From the NCBI GenBank assembly GCA_938002965.1, contig CALKZY010000016.1, positions 248,001 through 312,000 of the forward strand: a stretch of DNA of 64,000 nucleotides. The letters are read 5' to 3'. Below the pieces are notes generated by a model, which was not told the origin of the DNA, did not search any database, and saw nothing but the letters and a program-made list of their open reading frames with translations. Origin of the DNA: an uncultured Acidimicrobiales bacterium. Lineage in GTDB: Bacteria; Actinomycetota; Acidimicrobiia; Acidimicrobiales; SZUA-35. Both the position numbers and the translations under genes were made by a program. Shown here in pieces: positions 1-8,469 of the stretch; position 1 is the first letter of the stretch; every line of letters begins with the position of its first letter.

Positions 1-781
1 TTTGGAAGTCGTCTATAACGACGTGATCTTGGTCCTTCGGGGCTTGTCCTTAGAAGTGCCCGACGGGAAGATCATTGCGCTGCTAGGTAGCAACGGCGCC
101 GGCAAGACCACGACGCTGCGAGCAATCAGCGGCCTGTTGGGTGTCCATGAAGGACAGGTAACCAAGGGGACCGTCACCTGGAAAGGCAACGAGATCCAGG
201 GGTCTGAGGCATCCAAGATTGTCACCAGCGGTATCACCCAGGTGATGGAAGGTCGACGAATCTTCGCTGAGCTGACCGTTGATGAGAACCTCCGAACTGG
301 GGCGTTCACCAACAAAGACAAGGGCAGCCGCGACTCGGCCTACAACCGAGCGATGGAGCTGTTCCCAGTTCTCAAGGAACGACGCAACTCCACAGCTGGC
401 TACTTGTCAGGTGGCGAACAGCAAATGTTGGCCATCGGTCGAGCAATGATGTCCGACCCCGAGCTTCTGATCCTCGACGAACCGTCACTAGGTCTCGCTC
501 CCCTACTGGTAGAGCAGATTCGTGACATCATCGTCGACATCAACAAACAGGGCGTGTCCGTCATGCTCATCGAGCAGAACGCGGCGATGGCCCTATCTAT
601 CGCCGACTATGGATACATCATGGAAACCGGCAAGATCGTCATGGACGGCGACGCCGACAAGCTCCGGAACGACGAAGACGTGCAGGAGTTCTACCTCGGC
701 CTGCACACTGACGAGTCTGGAGAACGCAAGAGCTTCAGGGACGTTAAACACTACAAGCGGCGCAAGAGGTGGTTGTCATGA
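1..781 (+). CDS. livF: Branched-chain amino acid ABC transporter ATP-binding protein LivF (5' partial)
   Basis: ATPase subunit of a LivFGHM-type importer for branched-chain amino acids or similar amides, acting on the cytoplasmic face of the membrane. Counting from the first TTG in the window, it shows Walker A GSNGAGKTT at 29-37, the signature LSGGEQQ at 135-141, Walker B LLILDE at 155-160, and the EQN that replaces the H-loop in LivF proteins. The reading frame is open to the window edge, and LivF proteins normally carry a few residues before the LEVVY strand, so the true start is probably just outside. The last codons overlap the next ATPase gene as ATGA, which indicates translational coupling. 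The permease and binding-protein genes are not in the window. The substrate cannot be told from the ATPase alone. Confidence 0.9.
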   Translation, partial: LEVVYNDVILVLRGLSLEVPDGKIIALLGSNGAGKTTTLRAISGLLGVHEGQVTKGTVTWKGNEIQGSEASKIVTSGITQVMEGRRIFAELTVDENLRTGAFTNKDKGSRDSAYNRAMELFPVLKERRNSTAGYLSGGEQQMLAIGRAMMSDPELLILDEPSLGLAPLLVEQIRDIIVDINKQGVSVMLIEQNAAMALSIADYGYIMETGKIVMDGDADKLRNDEDVQEFYLGLHTDESGERKSFRDVKHYKRRKRWLS

Positions 782-1551
782 GTGAAATTCTGCAGGTCAA
801 GGACATAACCCTCCGATTCGGAGGCGTAACGGCCATTAACGACGTCTCTTTTCATGTGAACGATGGGGAGCTGTTTTCCATCATCGGCCCGAACGGTGCC
901 GGTAAGACGTCGATCTTCAACACGCTGTCCCAGGTGTACCGCCCCCAAGAGGGCGACATCGTGTGGAAAGGCGAGTCGATCATGGGAGGACGTCCAGATC
1001 GCATCGCCGAGCTTGGTATCGCTCGAACCTTCCAAAACATCGAGCTGTTCGCCAACATGACCGTGGTCGACAACCTCCTGACCGGTCGCCATGTTCGCAT
1101 GACAGGTTCTTGGCTAACCGACGCACTGTGGTTCGGGCCGGCCAAGAAGCGTGAGATGGAGAATCGCCGCAAGGTTGAGGACATCATCGACTTCTTGGAG
1201 ATCGAACAGTTCCGCAAGCTTCCAGTGGCCATGCTCCCCTACGGCATCCAAAAGCGGGTTGAGCTGGGCCGAGCACTGTCGATGGATCCCGAACTGCTAC
1301 TCCTCGACGAACCAGTGGCAGGCATGAACCAGGAGGAGACCGAGGACATGGCTCGGTTCATCTTGGACATACGCCGTGAGCTTGGCATCGCTATGATCTT
1401 GGTTGAACACGACATGGGCCTGGTCATGGACATTGCTGACCGGATCATGGTTCTCGACTTCGGTCAGAAGATTGCGGAGGGCCTTCCGGAGGAAATCCAG
1501 AAGAACCCCGACGTAATTGCTGCCTACCTCGGTGGTGAACTAGCAGGCTGA
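778..1551 (+). CDS. livG: Branched-chain amino acid ABC transporter ATP-binding protein LivG
   Basis: Second ATPase of the LivFG pair, 257 aa. Walker A GPNGAGKT lies at 37-44, the LivG-type signature LPYGIQKR at 153-160, Walker B LLLLDE at 173-178 and H-loop VEHD at 209-212. The LivG hallmark FQNIELFANMTVVDNLL follows the Q-loop. The ATG at 778 is chosen because AGAGG lies 8 nt upstream and because it forms ATGA with the stop of livF; a GTG three codons earlier is possible but sits on the ribosome site. Order livF-livG is the reverse of the enterobacterial operon. The two ATPases probably form a heterodimer. Confidence 0.92.
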   Translation: MSEILQVKDITLRFGGVTAINDVSFHVNDGELFSIIGPNGAGKTSIFNTLSQVYRPQEGDIVWKGESIMGGRPDRIAELGIARTFQNIELFANMTVVDNLLTGRHVRMTGSWLTDALWFGPAKKREMENRRKVEDIIDFLEIEQFRKLPVAMLPYGIQKRVELGRALSMDPELLLLDEPVAGMNQEETEDMARFILDIRRELGIAMILVEHDMGLVMDIADRIMVLDFGQKIAEGLPEEIQKNPDVIAAYLGGELAG

Positions 1552-1555
1552 GCGC

Positions 1556-1583
1556 GGCCTCGCAGCTCTCGTGGCAGCGAGCC
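1556..1583. terminator. Possible bidirectional hairpin between convergent genes
   Basis: GGC-c-TCGC pairs with GCGAGCC around a 13-nt loop, in the 34-nt gap between the convergent livG and patatin genes. There is no clear T-run, so the terminator role is inferred from position only. Confidence 0.3.
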
Positions 1584-1585
1584 GA

Positions 1586-2602
1586 CTACTGTGCTCGGCG
1601 GAAGATGCGTCTCGACTCCGACAGCCGGGACGCAATACCGTCCATGACGGCATCGTCGGCGATATCTTCCTCGTTCGGGTTGTCCTTTGAGTACGGCCCC
1701 GGCACCAGCGGAGGCGCAATGCCAGTCCGCAACAGCTGGGCGCTCGCTTCATAGGCGTATTGTTCGAGCTCACGTCCACGACTGAAATCGTCGAAGCGAA
1801 GACGAGGACTGCATCCGGCCGACAGGTGGTGAACCTGGCACCAGTCGGGAATCCGCTTCAGATCATCAGCCATCCGATACTTCCGGGCCAACCAGTAGGC
1901 CCGAGTTGCGGCGTCAAACGGACGGGTCACCTCCGCTATTCGATCGTGGAGGTGCCCCACATGCAAAATAAACAGCTCGGTTGCTCCAGCCAGGACAGCC
2001 TGATGAGCGTGAATCTCGCGGAGCACTCCCCCGTCGATGAACTCACGGCTTCCGACCCGCTTGGCCGGGTAGACCGCGGGTAGCGCAGCTGACGCTAGTA
2101 GCGCCGGGATAAGAGCGCCACTTTCAAACCAGTGCTCTTCGGCAGAGGCGACATCGGTGGCAACGCAGGAGAATGGCACGGCCAACTCCTCAAACCTTGT
2201 AACGGCTAGCTCTTCCTCTAGCAGCCCGGCCAAGGTCTCAGGATCATGCAGAGCTTCACCCTTGCGGGCCATTTGGGCGGCCACATGAACGAAGCGGGAT
2301 GGCATTAGATCGGGCTCGCCATCGCTAAGGCGCCCCCAGATACGGCTCAGTCGCGCTACGCCATCGGCGTTGGGCTCAGCGGCAAAGCCTGCTCCATTGA
2401 CTGCCCCGACCGAGCAGCCCAAGATGATGTCGGGTTGGATATCGGCTTCCACCAGGGCCCGAAGCATTCCCACCTGTACAGCACCCAAATTTCCGCCGCC
2501 TGACAAGACAAAAGCAGTCCGCCGAGGCCGAAACCGGCCAGCAAAGGCCGTCAGTCGGCTGCGGACCGGGGAGCGAGAATCAGACGGATCGGAAGGAAAC
2601 AC
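1586..2602 (-). CDS. Patatin-like phospholipase
   Basis: Cytoplasmic or membrane-associated acyl hydrolase of the patatin family (338 aa), expected to cleave acyl chains from phospholipids or other esters through a Ser-Asp dyad. The oxyanion-hole loop GGGNLG is at 35-40, the nucleophile elbow GCSVG at 62-66 (Ser64), and the catalytic Asp in DGG at 190-192. All three are in the usual order and spacing. The first 28 residues are basic and not part of the domain. Start is a GTG; no good ribosome site is seen, so a slightly different start is possible. It converges with livG and is followed upstream by pyruvate kinase on the same strand (about 70 nt gap), so read-through transcription is possible. 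Physiological substrate unknown. Confidence 0.88.
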   Translation of the reverse strand: MFPSDPSDSRSPVRSRLTAFAGRFRPRRTAFVLSGGGNLGAVQVGMLRALVEADIQPDIILGCSVGAVNGAGFAAEPNADGVARLSRIWGRLSDGEPDLMPSRFVHVAAQMARKGEALHDPETLAGLLEEELAVTRFEELAVPFSCVATDVASAEEHWFESGALIPALLASAALPAVYPAKRVGSREFIDGGVLREIHAHQAVLAGATELFILHVGHLHDRIAEVTRPFDAATRAYWLARKYRMADDLKRIPDWCQVHHLSAGCSPRLRFDDFSRGRELEQYAYEASAQLLRTGIAPPLVPGPYSKDNPNEEDIADDAVMDGIASRLSESRRIFRRAQ

Positions 2603-2671
2603 TTTGGGCGATTCGGCTAGCGTTGCGGACCTAGAGGCGCTACTGGCGTAGCGCCGACCCTGAGCTGCCAG

Positions 2672-4099
2672 CTACGGGCAGCGTACCATCCTCAGCGTGT
2701 CAGTAGCGCCGATGGTGGCCGTGCTTCCGGCCAACACAGCCACTGCATCGCCGGTTCGGATGTGTCCGTGGGACTTGGCTAATTCGAGAGCCTTATGAAC
2801 TGTGGTGACGTTGTCGTCGATTCGATCCATCTTGATCGGTGTCGCCCCCCAACTCATGCTCAGCTGGCGCACAGTTCGGTCTTCAGGCGTAAACCCGAGG
2901 ATCGGAGCCTCTGGACGGAACCTGGCGATCGCTCGCACCGTGAAGCCGGACTTCGATATGCACAAGATGGCTTTGGCATTGATCTCTTTGGCCGCCTGCC
3001 ACGTTGCCATTGTCATCACGTCGGTGACCGCAGCGTCGAGCCCCTGACGCTCGGTCAAGTGCTCACGTCGCAAATCCTTGCCCCAGGTCTCGTAGTTGAA
3101 CTCCTGGTCGGCTCGCTGAGCGACGCTGGCCATCGTGGACACCACATGAGCCGGGTCATGCCCAATAGCTGTCTCGGCTGACAACATGACAGCCGAGGTA
3201 CCATCGAAAACGGCGTTGGCCACATCTGAGGCCTCAGCCCTGGTCGGAGCCGGAGCAGTAATCATCGACTCCAGCATTTGGGTGGCCGTGATGGCAGGCC
3301 GACCAAGGGCGATGCAGCGACTGATTATGGCCTTTTGCAGGTGCGGGAGATCCTGAATGCTGCACTCGGTTCCAAGGTCACCGCGAGCCACCATAATGGC
3401 GCCTGATTCGGTGATGATTCCGTCCAGGTTGTCAACCGCCGCTCGAGTCTCGATCTTGGCTACGACGAGTGGACCCCGAGGGGCGGGCTCCAAACCAATC
3501 CGGCGGACGTCGTGAGCAGATCGAACGAACGACAGCGCAACCATGTCGACGTCATGCTCAACCATGGCATCGAGGAGCCGAAGGTCATTGCTGGTGGGGG
3601 TGGTCAGCTTCAGTCGGTCCGATGGTATGTGCAACCCAGGTCGCCCCTGGACCTTCCCCCCGTACAGAACCCTGGCTCGCAGGCTCGACTCGTTGCGATC
3701 GGCGACTTCGAGCACAATCGTCCCGTCACCTATCGCCATGCGATCGCCCACCTGGACATCGGTGAGTAAACCGTCGTAGCCGACCGAGAATCGGGCTCGG
3801 TCGGAGGTGCCACCGCCAGGCACTAACTCCATCTCGTCGTTGATATCCAGATAAACAGCTTCGCTGAACTCACCCAGACGAACCTTGGGCCCTGGCAGGT
3901 CGGCCATAACACCCAACGTGCTACCGAGCGAATCGGCGATCTTGCGGAGTTGACCGAGACGGATGATGTGCTCGTCCAGTTCTCCGTGTGAGAGATTGAG
4001 GCGGGCGACGTCCATACCTGCTTCGATCATCGACTTCATTGTTGTCTCGTCGGAACAGGCCGGGCCGATCGTGGCAATGATCTTGGTGCGGCGTTTCAC
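2672..4099 (-). CDS. pyk: Pyruvate kinase
   Basis: Converts phosphoenolpyruvate and ADP to pyruvate and ATP, the last step of glycolysis. 475 aa, the usual bacterial length. Visible motifs: TIGPA at 10-14, RLNLSHG at 33-39 (substrate-binding Arg33), AKIE with catalytic Lys215 and metal-ligand Glu217, the ARGDLG metal and phosphate loop at 238-243, and ATQMLESM at 272-279. The barrel, B and C-terminal domains are all present. The GTG start has no Shine-Dalgarno sequence, but a TAGAGT box lies 6 nt upstream, fitting a leaderless transcript. Confidence 0.97.
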   Translation of the reverse strand: MKRRTKIIATIGPACSDETTMKSMIEAGMDVARLNLSHGELDEHIIRLGQLRKIADSLGSTLGVMADLPGPKVRLGEFSEAVYLDINDEMELVPGGGTSDRARFSVGYDGLLTDVQVGDRMAIGDGTIVLEVADRNESSLRARVLYGGKVQGRPGLHIPSDRLKLTTPTSNDLRLLDAMVEHDVDMVALSFVRSAHDVRRIGLEPAPRGPLVVAKIETRAAVDNLDGIITESGAIMVARGDLGTECSIQDLPHLQKAIISRCIALGRPAITATQMLESMITAPAPTRAEASDVANAVFDGTSAVMLSAETAIGHDPAHVVSTMASVAQRADQEFNYETWGKDLRREHLTERQGLDAAVTDVMTMATWQAAKEINAKAILCISKSGFTVRAIARFRPEAPILGFTPEDRTVRQLSMSWGATPIKMDRIDDNVTTVHKALELAKSHGHIRTGDAVAVLAGSTATIGATDTLRMVRCP

Positions 4100-4105
4100 C
4101 TTTTG

Positions 4106-4111
4106 ACTCTA
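4106..4111 (-). promoter_or_regulatory. -10 box for leaderless pyk
   Basis: TAGAGT on the minus strand, 6 nt before the pyk GTG start, with no ribosome-binding site between. It fits the actinobacterial TANNNT -10 element with transcription starting at or next to the start codon. Confidence 0.5.
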
Positions 4112-4185
4112 CCGGTCGATCGTCGGGCACATGAGGCTACACAGGCGACGCTGTCTGCCCGAAGAGGAAGCAATAGCCCGTCGAA

Positions 4186-4734
4186 TTACGACTGCTGATC
4201 TTCGACTCTTGCCAGCAGTTCGTCACGAATCGAAACACCTCTTTCTCTTGCGTTGTCCCCTGTCTTACGCCAGCCGTGCCGGGCCGAGTAAAGCAAAGGG
4301 GGTTCGCCCAGGCGGCCCTCTCTCACGGCGGTCACGGTCGCCAGAAACAGATCGTGGTCGAACCGCTCGATGCGATCAAACGTCTCGCAGGTTAGCCAAG
4401 CAACGGAGTTTGGAACATAAGGGTCTTCGTTGTCGTCATGGTCAATGAACTCCGGCGCAACATAGTTGAATTTTCGTCCCGGATAGGAGAAGTATTGACC
4501 TTCCATGACTTGATCTGCTGCCAGAAGTGACACGGTGAACCGCCCCGAGCCGATCATCAACGGATACGTGTCGTGTTTCGGGCTAACTGAGGCCATCACA
4601 ATGGGTTCATCGAACGAGATCTGACTAACCCAGTGGGATGTGTATGCCCGCGTGACGCCATCGTGTCTGGCGGCGACGACCTGCACACCTTTGATCATCT
4701 GCCCAAGGCACTTCTTGATTTGCCGGTCGATCAT
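4186..4734 (-). CDS. Flavin reductase-like domain protein
   Basis: 182-aa protein of the flavin-reductase/FMN-binding split-barrel family. Members reduce or bind FMN and often supply reduced flavin to monooxygenases. The family pattern is recognisable: a short N-terminal helix (MIDRQIKKCLGQM), the strand with AYTSHWVSQISFDEPIVMASVS, then TYPLMIGSGRFTVSLLA, and a C-terminal LGEPPLLYSARHG. AGGAG lies about 10 nt before the ATG. It is about 65 nt downstream of the enoyl-CoA hydratase on the same strand. No dedicated monooxygenase partner is next to it, so its electron acceptor is unknown. Confidence 0.85.
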   Translation of the reverse strand: MIDRQIKKCLGQMIKGVQVVAARHDGVTRAYTSHWVSQISFDEPIVMASVSPKHDTYPLMIGSGRFTVSLLAADQVMEGQYFSYPGRKFNYVAPEFIDHDDNEDPYVPNSVAWLTCETFDRIERFDHDLFLATVTAVREGRLGEPPLLYSARHGWRKTGDNARERGVSIRDELLARVEDQQS

Positions 4735-4800
4735 GCGGTAGTTCTCCTCTGCGTGTAGTCGGGTACCGGCGAAAGCCGGGGCACTCCGACGGCCGCCAAC

Positions 4801-5589
4801 TCAGCGGCCTCTGAATTCAGGGGGTCTCTTCTCAGTGAAGGCAGCGATTCCTTCCAGATAGTCATCTGAACGGAAACATGCCTGGACCATGCCGTTTGCC
4901 TCATACTCGAGTACTCCCCTATTGGCGCCTGATGCCAGGTGGGCGCGGATGGCCAACTTGGCCGCCTGTTGTGGCAGCGGGGCGCGAGACAGGGCCGTAG
5001 CGACCCACTCATCGACGAAGGCATCCAGCTCGGCGGCGGACACAACGTCGTTGACCAGTCCCCATCGTTGCGCCTTGTCCGCATCAACCCACGCAGCACC
5101 GTAAAGCAACTCGGCGGCCTGACCGGGGCCAACCACATCGACCAAAGTTCCAACTCCGCTAGGCGAATAGCCGATTCCAAGCCTGGCAGGTGGTAGTCCG
5201 AAGACTGCCTCATCATCGCAGAAGCGGATGTCGGCGGCCAAGGCCAGCGCCAATCCACCTCCGATGCAGAATCCGTGGATCTTGGCTATCACCGGGATGG
5301 GGAGCCTACGAATAGACTCTTGGGTCTGGGCGGTCATCTCATCGTAGGAGGCGGCGAGTTCTGGAGTGCGATGGGAGGCGAACTCGGAAATGTCGGCGCC
5401 GGCCACGAAAGCATCCGGCCCCGCTCCGGCGAGCACGACAAGTCGAATTGCCGGTTCCAAAGCAATGGTTTGACAGTGTTGCGCTACCTGCTCCCACATG
5501 GAAACCGACATGGCGTTCCGTCGGTTCGGGTTGTCGAACACCAGTGTCGCCACCGCGTCCGAACGTTCTAGATGCACTACACCTGTCAC
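4801..5589 (-). CDS. Enoyl-CoA hydratase/isomerase family protein
   Basis: Crotonase-fold enzyme (262 aa) expected to hydrate or isomerise enoyl-CoA thioesters in fatty-acid or amino-acid breakdown. It shows the N-terminal NRRNAMS motif, the oxyanion-hole segment AGADISEFASH, and the second motif KIHGFCIGGGLALALAADIRF with ARLGIGYSPSG following. The frame is open upstream to 5682, but those residues do not resemble the family. The GTG at 5589 gives the expected N-terminus (VTGVVHLERSDAVATLVF) and has a TAGCGT box 7 nt upstream, so it is preferred. It is divergent from the glycerophosphodiesterase gene. Exact substrate not assignable. Confidence 0.88.
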   Translation of the reverse strand: MTGVVHLERSDAVATLVFDNPNRRNAMSVSMWEQVAQHCQTIALEPAIRLVVLAGAGPDAFVAGADISEFASHRTPELAASYDEMTAQTQESIRRLPIPVIAKIHGFCIGGGLALALAADIRFCDDEAVFGLPPARLGIGYSPSGVGTLVDVVGPGQAAELLYGAAWVDADKAQRWGLVNDVVSAAELDAFVDEWVATALSRAPLPQQAAKLAIRAHLASGANRGVLEYEANGMVQACFRSDDYLEGIAAFTEKRPPEFRGR

Positions 5590-5596
5590 GGCTTCG

Positions 5597-5602
5597 ACGC
5601 TA
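5597..5602 (-). promoter_or_regulatory. -10 box for leaderless enoyl-CoA hydratase
   Basis: TAGCGT on the minus strand, 7 nt before the GTG at 5589. It independently supports the shorter start chosen by family alignment. Confidence 0.45.
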
Positions 5603-5666
5603 CAGCGTCGATCTCGCCGCACGACAAATCGAGTACCCGGTAGAGGTACGAAGCCATGCTTGCCGC

Positions 5667-5672
5667 TAACGT
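5667..5672 (+). promoter_or_regulatory. -10 box for leaderless glycerophosphodiesterase
   Basis: TAACGT 8 nt before the ATG at 5681, with no Shine-Dalgarno sequence between. Together with the box at 5597-5602 it makes the 91-nt gap a compact divergent promoter. Confidence 0.45.
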
Positions 5673-5680
5673 CGTTTTCC

Positions 5681-6442
5681 ATGGGTGTAGGGTTCCTTCC
5701 GTCGCAGACACCGTTCGGGATCGCTCATCGAGGTGGCCGAGGAGGAGGACCGGAGAATACAACCGCCGCCTTCCTCCATGCAGTCGAGCTTGGCTTCAGC
5801 CACCTCGAAACCGATGTGCACCTCACCAGCGACGGGGTGGTCGTCGCCTTCCACGACGAGAACCTTGATCGCATGATGGACCATGCAGGCCGAATAGCCG
5901 ACCACACATGGCTCGAACTGTCACAGCTCAAGTTCGGTGGCGGGCATGCAATTCCGCGATTCGACGACCTGTTGCATTTGTTACCGGACACCCGCTTCAA
6001 CATCGACCCCAAGGCGGACGAGGCGGTAGAGCCGCTATGTAAGCTGATACAACAGGCCGACGCCGTCGATCGGGTCTGTATCGGAGCATTCTCGGATCGC
6101 CGTATCCGTCGAGCAAAAGAGCTTCTTGGACCGGAGCTCTGCACGTCTCCAGGCCCAAAAGAGTTGGCTGGACTTCTGGTCCAAGCCAGAGCCGGTCGCA
6201 GTTTTGAAACGGATCACAACTGCCTCCAGATTCCGACATCGCACCTCGGTGTCCGACTCGACGGCCACTGGCTGGTGTCCCGTTTTCATGAAGCCGGGCT
6301 TCAGATTCACTACTGGACCGTGAACGATCGAGGCGAGATGGAACGGCTACTGGAGGCCGGGGCCGATGCTATTATCACCGACGAAACCGAGACCCTACGA
6401 GAGGTCCTCGGCAATAGGAAGTCAGCGTCACCAGGCTCGTAG
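5681..6442 (+). CDS. Glycerophosphodiester phosphodiesterase
   Basis: Hydrolyses glycerophosphodiesters to sn-glycerol 3-phosphate and an alcohol in phospholipid turnover. 253 aa, close to the family norm. The GDPD signature is complete: HRGG near residue 15, PENT at about 23-26, the E-x-D pair in HLETDVHLTSDG, then AFHDENLDR with the catalytic His, and later the YWTVND motif. No signal peptide is seen, so a cytoplasmic enzyme is likely. The ATG at 5681 is chosen because it precedes the HRGG strand by the usual distance and has a -10 box 8 nt before it. The open frame further upstream overlaps the divergent hydratase and looks non-coding. Confidence 0.9.
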   Translation: MGVGFLPSQTPFGIAHRGGRGGGPENTTAAFLHAVELGFSHLETDVHLTSDGVVVAFHDENLDRMMDHAGRIADHTWLELSQLKFGGGHAIPRFDDLLHLLPDTRFNIDPKADEAVEPLCKLIQQADAVDRVCIGAFSDRRIRRAKELLGPELCTSPGPKELAGLLVQARAGRSFETDHNCLQIPTSHLGVRLDGHWLVSRFHEAGLQIHYWTVNDRGEMERLLEAGADAIITDETETLREVLGNRKSASPGS

Positions 6443-6480
6443 TCTCAATGAACTTCTGCCCCTAGGAAGGGACCATAGCG

Positions 6481-8070
6481 ATGGCTCAAACATCCAGTCC
6501 AAGAGTTGAACCGGCACGAAGTGCAGCAAGAGCCATGGTCTGCACCGTCGACCATCTGGGGTCAGGTGCCGGTCTGCGCATCCTCCACCAGGGAGGTAAC
6601 GCCGCCGATGCGGCCATCGCCGCATCTGCAGCATTAGCCGTCACCACCCAGCACATGTGTGGCATGGGAGGCGACTTGTGGGCTCTTGTACAAGTCGGCG
6701 ACGACGACCCGAGCGCCCTTAACGCTTCGGGTCGCAGCGGCTCGGGTACAGATCCGGTCTCCATGAGGGCCGAGGGAATGACCGCCATGCCGTTCCGAGG
6801 CGACGTACGGTCGATCCCGGTTCCTGGATGTGTAGATGGCTGGATGGCACTCCACGAGCGCTACGGATCCCTCGACCTAGAGACAATTCTGACACCGGCG
6901 ATCGCTCTTGCTGAGGAGGGCTTCCCGGCAACCGATTCACTGGCAGCCGCAACCCACCTGATTGCCGATGTTGACGGAGCCTCTGACTACACCAGTGGCG
7001 GGACGACCCCTTCGCCAGGTCAGACCGTTCGGCGCCATGGCTTGGCGAGATCGCTAAGAGAAATCTCACGGGTAGGCCGATCCGGGTGGTACGAAGGCGA
7101 GTTCGGCGAGGGACTCATACGGCTCGGTGCCGGCCTTTACTCCCCCGCTGACCTGCAGCAACCAAACGCCGATTGGGTGCCACCTCTGAGCTCCGAGGCC
7201 TGGGGACATACCATTTGGACGGTGCCTGCGAACTCACAGGGATACCTCAGCCTGCTGGGTGCCGCCATTGCTGATGCCGTTGGACTGCCCGATGATGTTG
7301 ACGATCCTCGATGGGCGCATCTACTGATCGAAGCCAGCAAGCAGGCGGCCTCGGACCGCAAGGAGCAATTGTTCGAAGGCGCCGACCTCCAGAAGCTTCT
7401 CTCCGGGCCCGCATTGGATCAACGGGTGAGCGGTCTCTCCCTCGATCAAGCCAGCCAGCTCTCGGCCCCGACCGTGGGCGGAGGCACGATCTACCTCTGC
7501 GCTGCAGACGAAAATATGAGCGTTTCGCTAATGAACTCCAACGCCGCCGGATTCGGGTCCCACCTGGCTGTCCCAGAGGTCGGCGTCTTCCTGCACAACC
7601 GGGGAATTGGATTCTCGCTGGACCCCGGTCACTCGGCTGAGCTCGCGCCCGGTCGGCGGCCACCAAGTACGCTGGCACCCGCTCTCGTCACCGGCACAAG
7701 CGGTCGGCGACGGGCGGTGCTGGGAACGATGGGCGGCGACGGACAGCCACAGGTCGTTCTTCAAATGTTGGCTCAGTTGTTGGCGGCGGAGCGTGCACCC
7801 GGCACAGCAGTATCAGCCCCTCGCTTCACGCTAACGGTGCCCGATGCTCTCGGCTTCGACACCTGGGACAAGGCCGATTCGGTCTCAGTGGCGTTGGAAC
7901 ATGGGTCAGGTTGGGCCGACGGTCTACGGTCGCTGGGCCACGACGTGGACGAGAGACCCTGGGGGCAGTCGCTGTTTGGTCACGCCCACCTAATCGACAT
8001 CGACGCCGAAGGGACGCTCTATGGAGCCGCCGAGCCTCGAACCGGTACTTCTGCCGCCATCGGGCTTTAA
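6481..8070 (+). CDS. Gamma-glutamyltranspeptidase family protein
   Basis: N-terminal nucleophile hydrolase (529 aa) that self-cleaves into two subunits and normally removes or transfers gamma-glutamyl groups. The family signature GGNAADAAIAASAAL (38-52) and HMCGMGGDLW (58-67) are clear. The nucleophile is most likely Thr336 in GGTIYLCAAD. Classical enzymes have TTH here; this one has TIY, so the context is altered although the first Thr is kept. The C-terminal GTMGGDGQPQVVLQM is typical. No signal peptide is seen, unlike periplasmic GGTs. AGGAAGGGA upstream of the ATG is a good ribosome site. Its substrate may not be glutathione; Actinobacteria usually make mycothiol instead. Confidence 0.85.
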   Translation: MAQTSSPRVEPARSAARAMVCTVDHLGSGAGLRILHQGGNAADAAIAASAALAVTTQHMCGMGGDLWALVQVGDDDPSALNASGRSGSGTDPVSMRAEGMTAMPFRGDVRSIPVPGCVDGWMALHERYGSLDLETILTPAIALAEEGFPATDSLAAATHLIADVDGASDYTSGGTTPSPGQTVRRHGLARSLREISRVGRSGWYEGEFGEGLIRLGAGLYSPADLQQPNADWVPPLSSEAWGHTIWTVPANSQGYLSLLGAAIADAVGLPDDVDDPRWAHLLIEASKQAASDRKEQLFEGADLQKLLSGPALDQRVSGLSLDQASQLSAPTVGGGTIYLCAADENMSVSLMNSNAAGFGSHLAVPEVGVFLHNRGIGFSLDPGHSAELAPGRRPPSTLAPALVTGTSGRRRAVLGTMGGDGQPQVVLQMLAQLLAAERAPGTAVSAPRFTLTVPDALGFDTWDKADSVSVALEHGSGWADGLRSLGHDVDERPWGQSLFGHAHLIDIDAEGTLYGAAEPRTGTSAAIGL

Positions 8071-8080
8071 GAGCCGCTGC

Positions 8081-8362
8081 TCACTTGCCGGCAGAGCCGG
8101 ACTCAAAGGGGCAATGGCGGCAGCCTCGATCACAGCAGTAGCCTCGATCGCGTAAGTAGGCGGCCGTCATGACAAAGAGACCCGAGGTCGGATCCAAGTA
8201 GCCCGGGGACCCGCCCTCAACAGCCTCTCGATGTCGATCCATGGCCGCTGCGAATCCTGTCGTGCTGTCATCGAATCGGTCCGGCCTCGGCCGGTCGATT
8301 CCGTCAACCCGAAGCTGAGGGCCATCTGACACCTGCTTCTGTGGATAACTTTCAGAATCCAC
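8081..8362 (-). CDS. DUF5522 domain protein
   Basis: 93 aa. The C-terminal half (GYLDPTSGLFVMTAAYLRDR then GYCCDRGCRHCPF) is the DUF5522 signature, with four cysteines (CC, C, C) suited to bind a metal. Function unknown. The GTG start at 8362 has AGAGGGG about 7 nt upstream, which supports the long form. An ATG at 8242 would leave only the conserved domain, and most family members are short, so the first 40 residues are uncertain. It converges with the transpeptidase gene. Confidence 0.75.
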   Translation of the reverse strand: MDSESYPQKQVSDGPQLRVDGIDRPRPDRFDDSTTGFAAAMDRHREAVEGGSPGYLDPTSGLFVMTAAYLRDRGYCCDRGCRHCPFESGSAGK

Positions 8363-8469
8363 AGGGTTTCCCCTCTAGCACCGCACAGGCCACGTGACGT
8401 AGCGTAGACAACTACCGGGGCAAACATTGCCATCCACATCCGGTTCGTAGCCCGTGAAAGGAGAATTCA

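Noticed and set aside
1141..1260. Unusual signature LPYGIQKR in LivG as a defect
   Set aside because: LivG-type ATPases commonly have LPYG-type signatures, so this is normal for the family.
8340..8364. Chromosomal replication origin
   Set aside because: Only one good DnaA box, no AT-rich unwinding region, and no dnaA, dnaN or gyr genes nearby.
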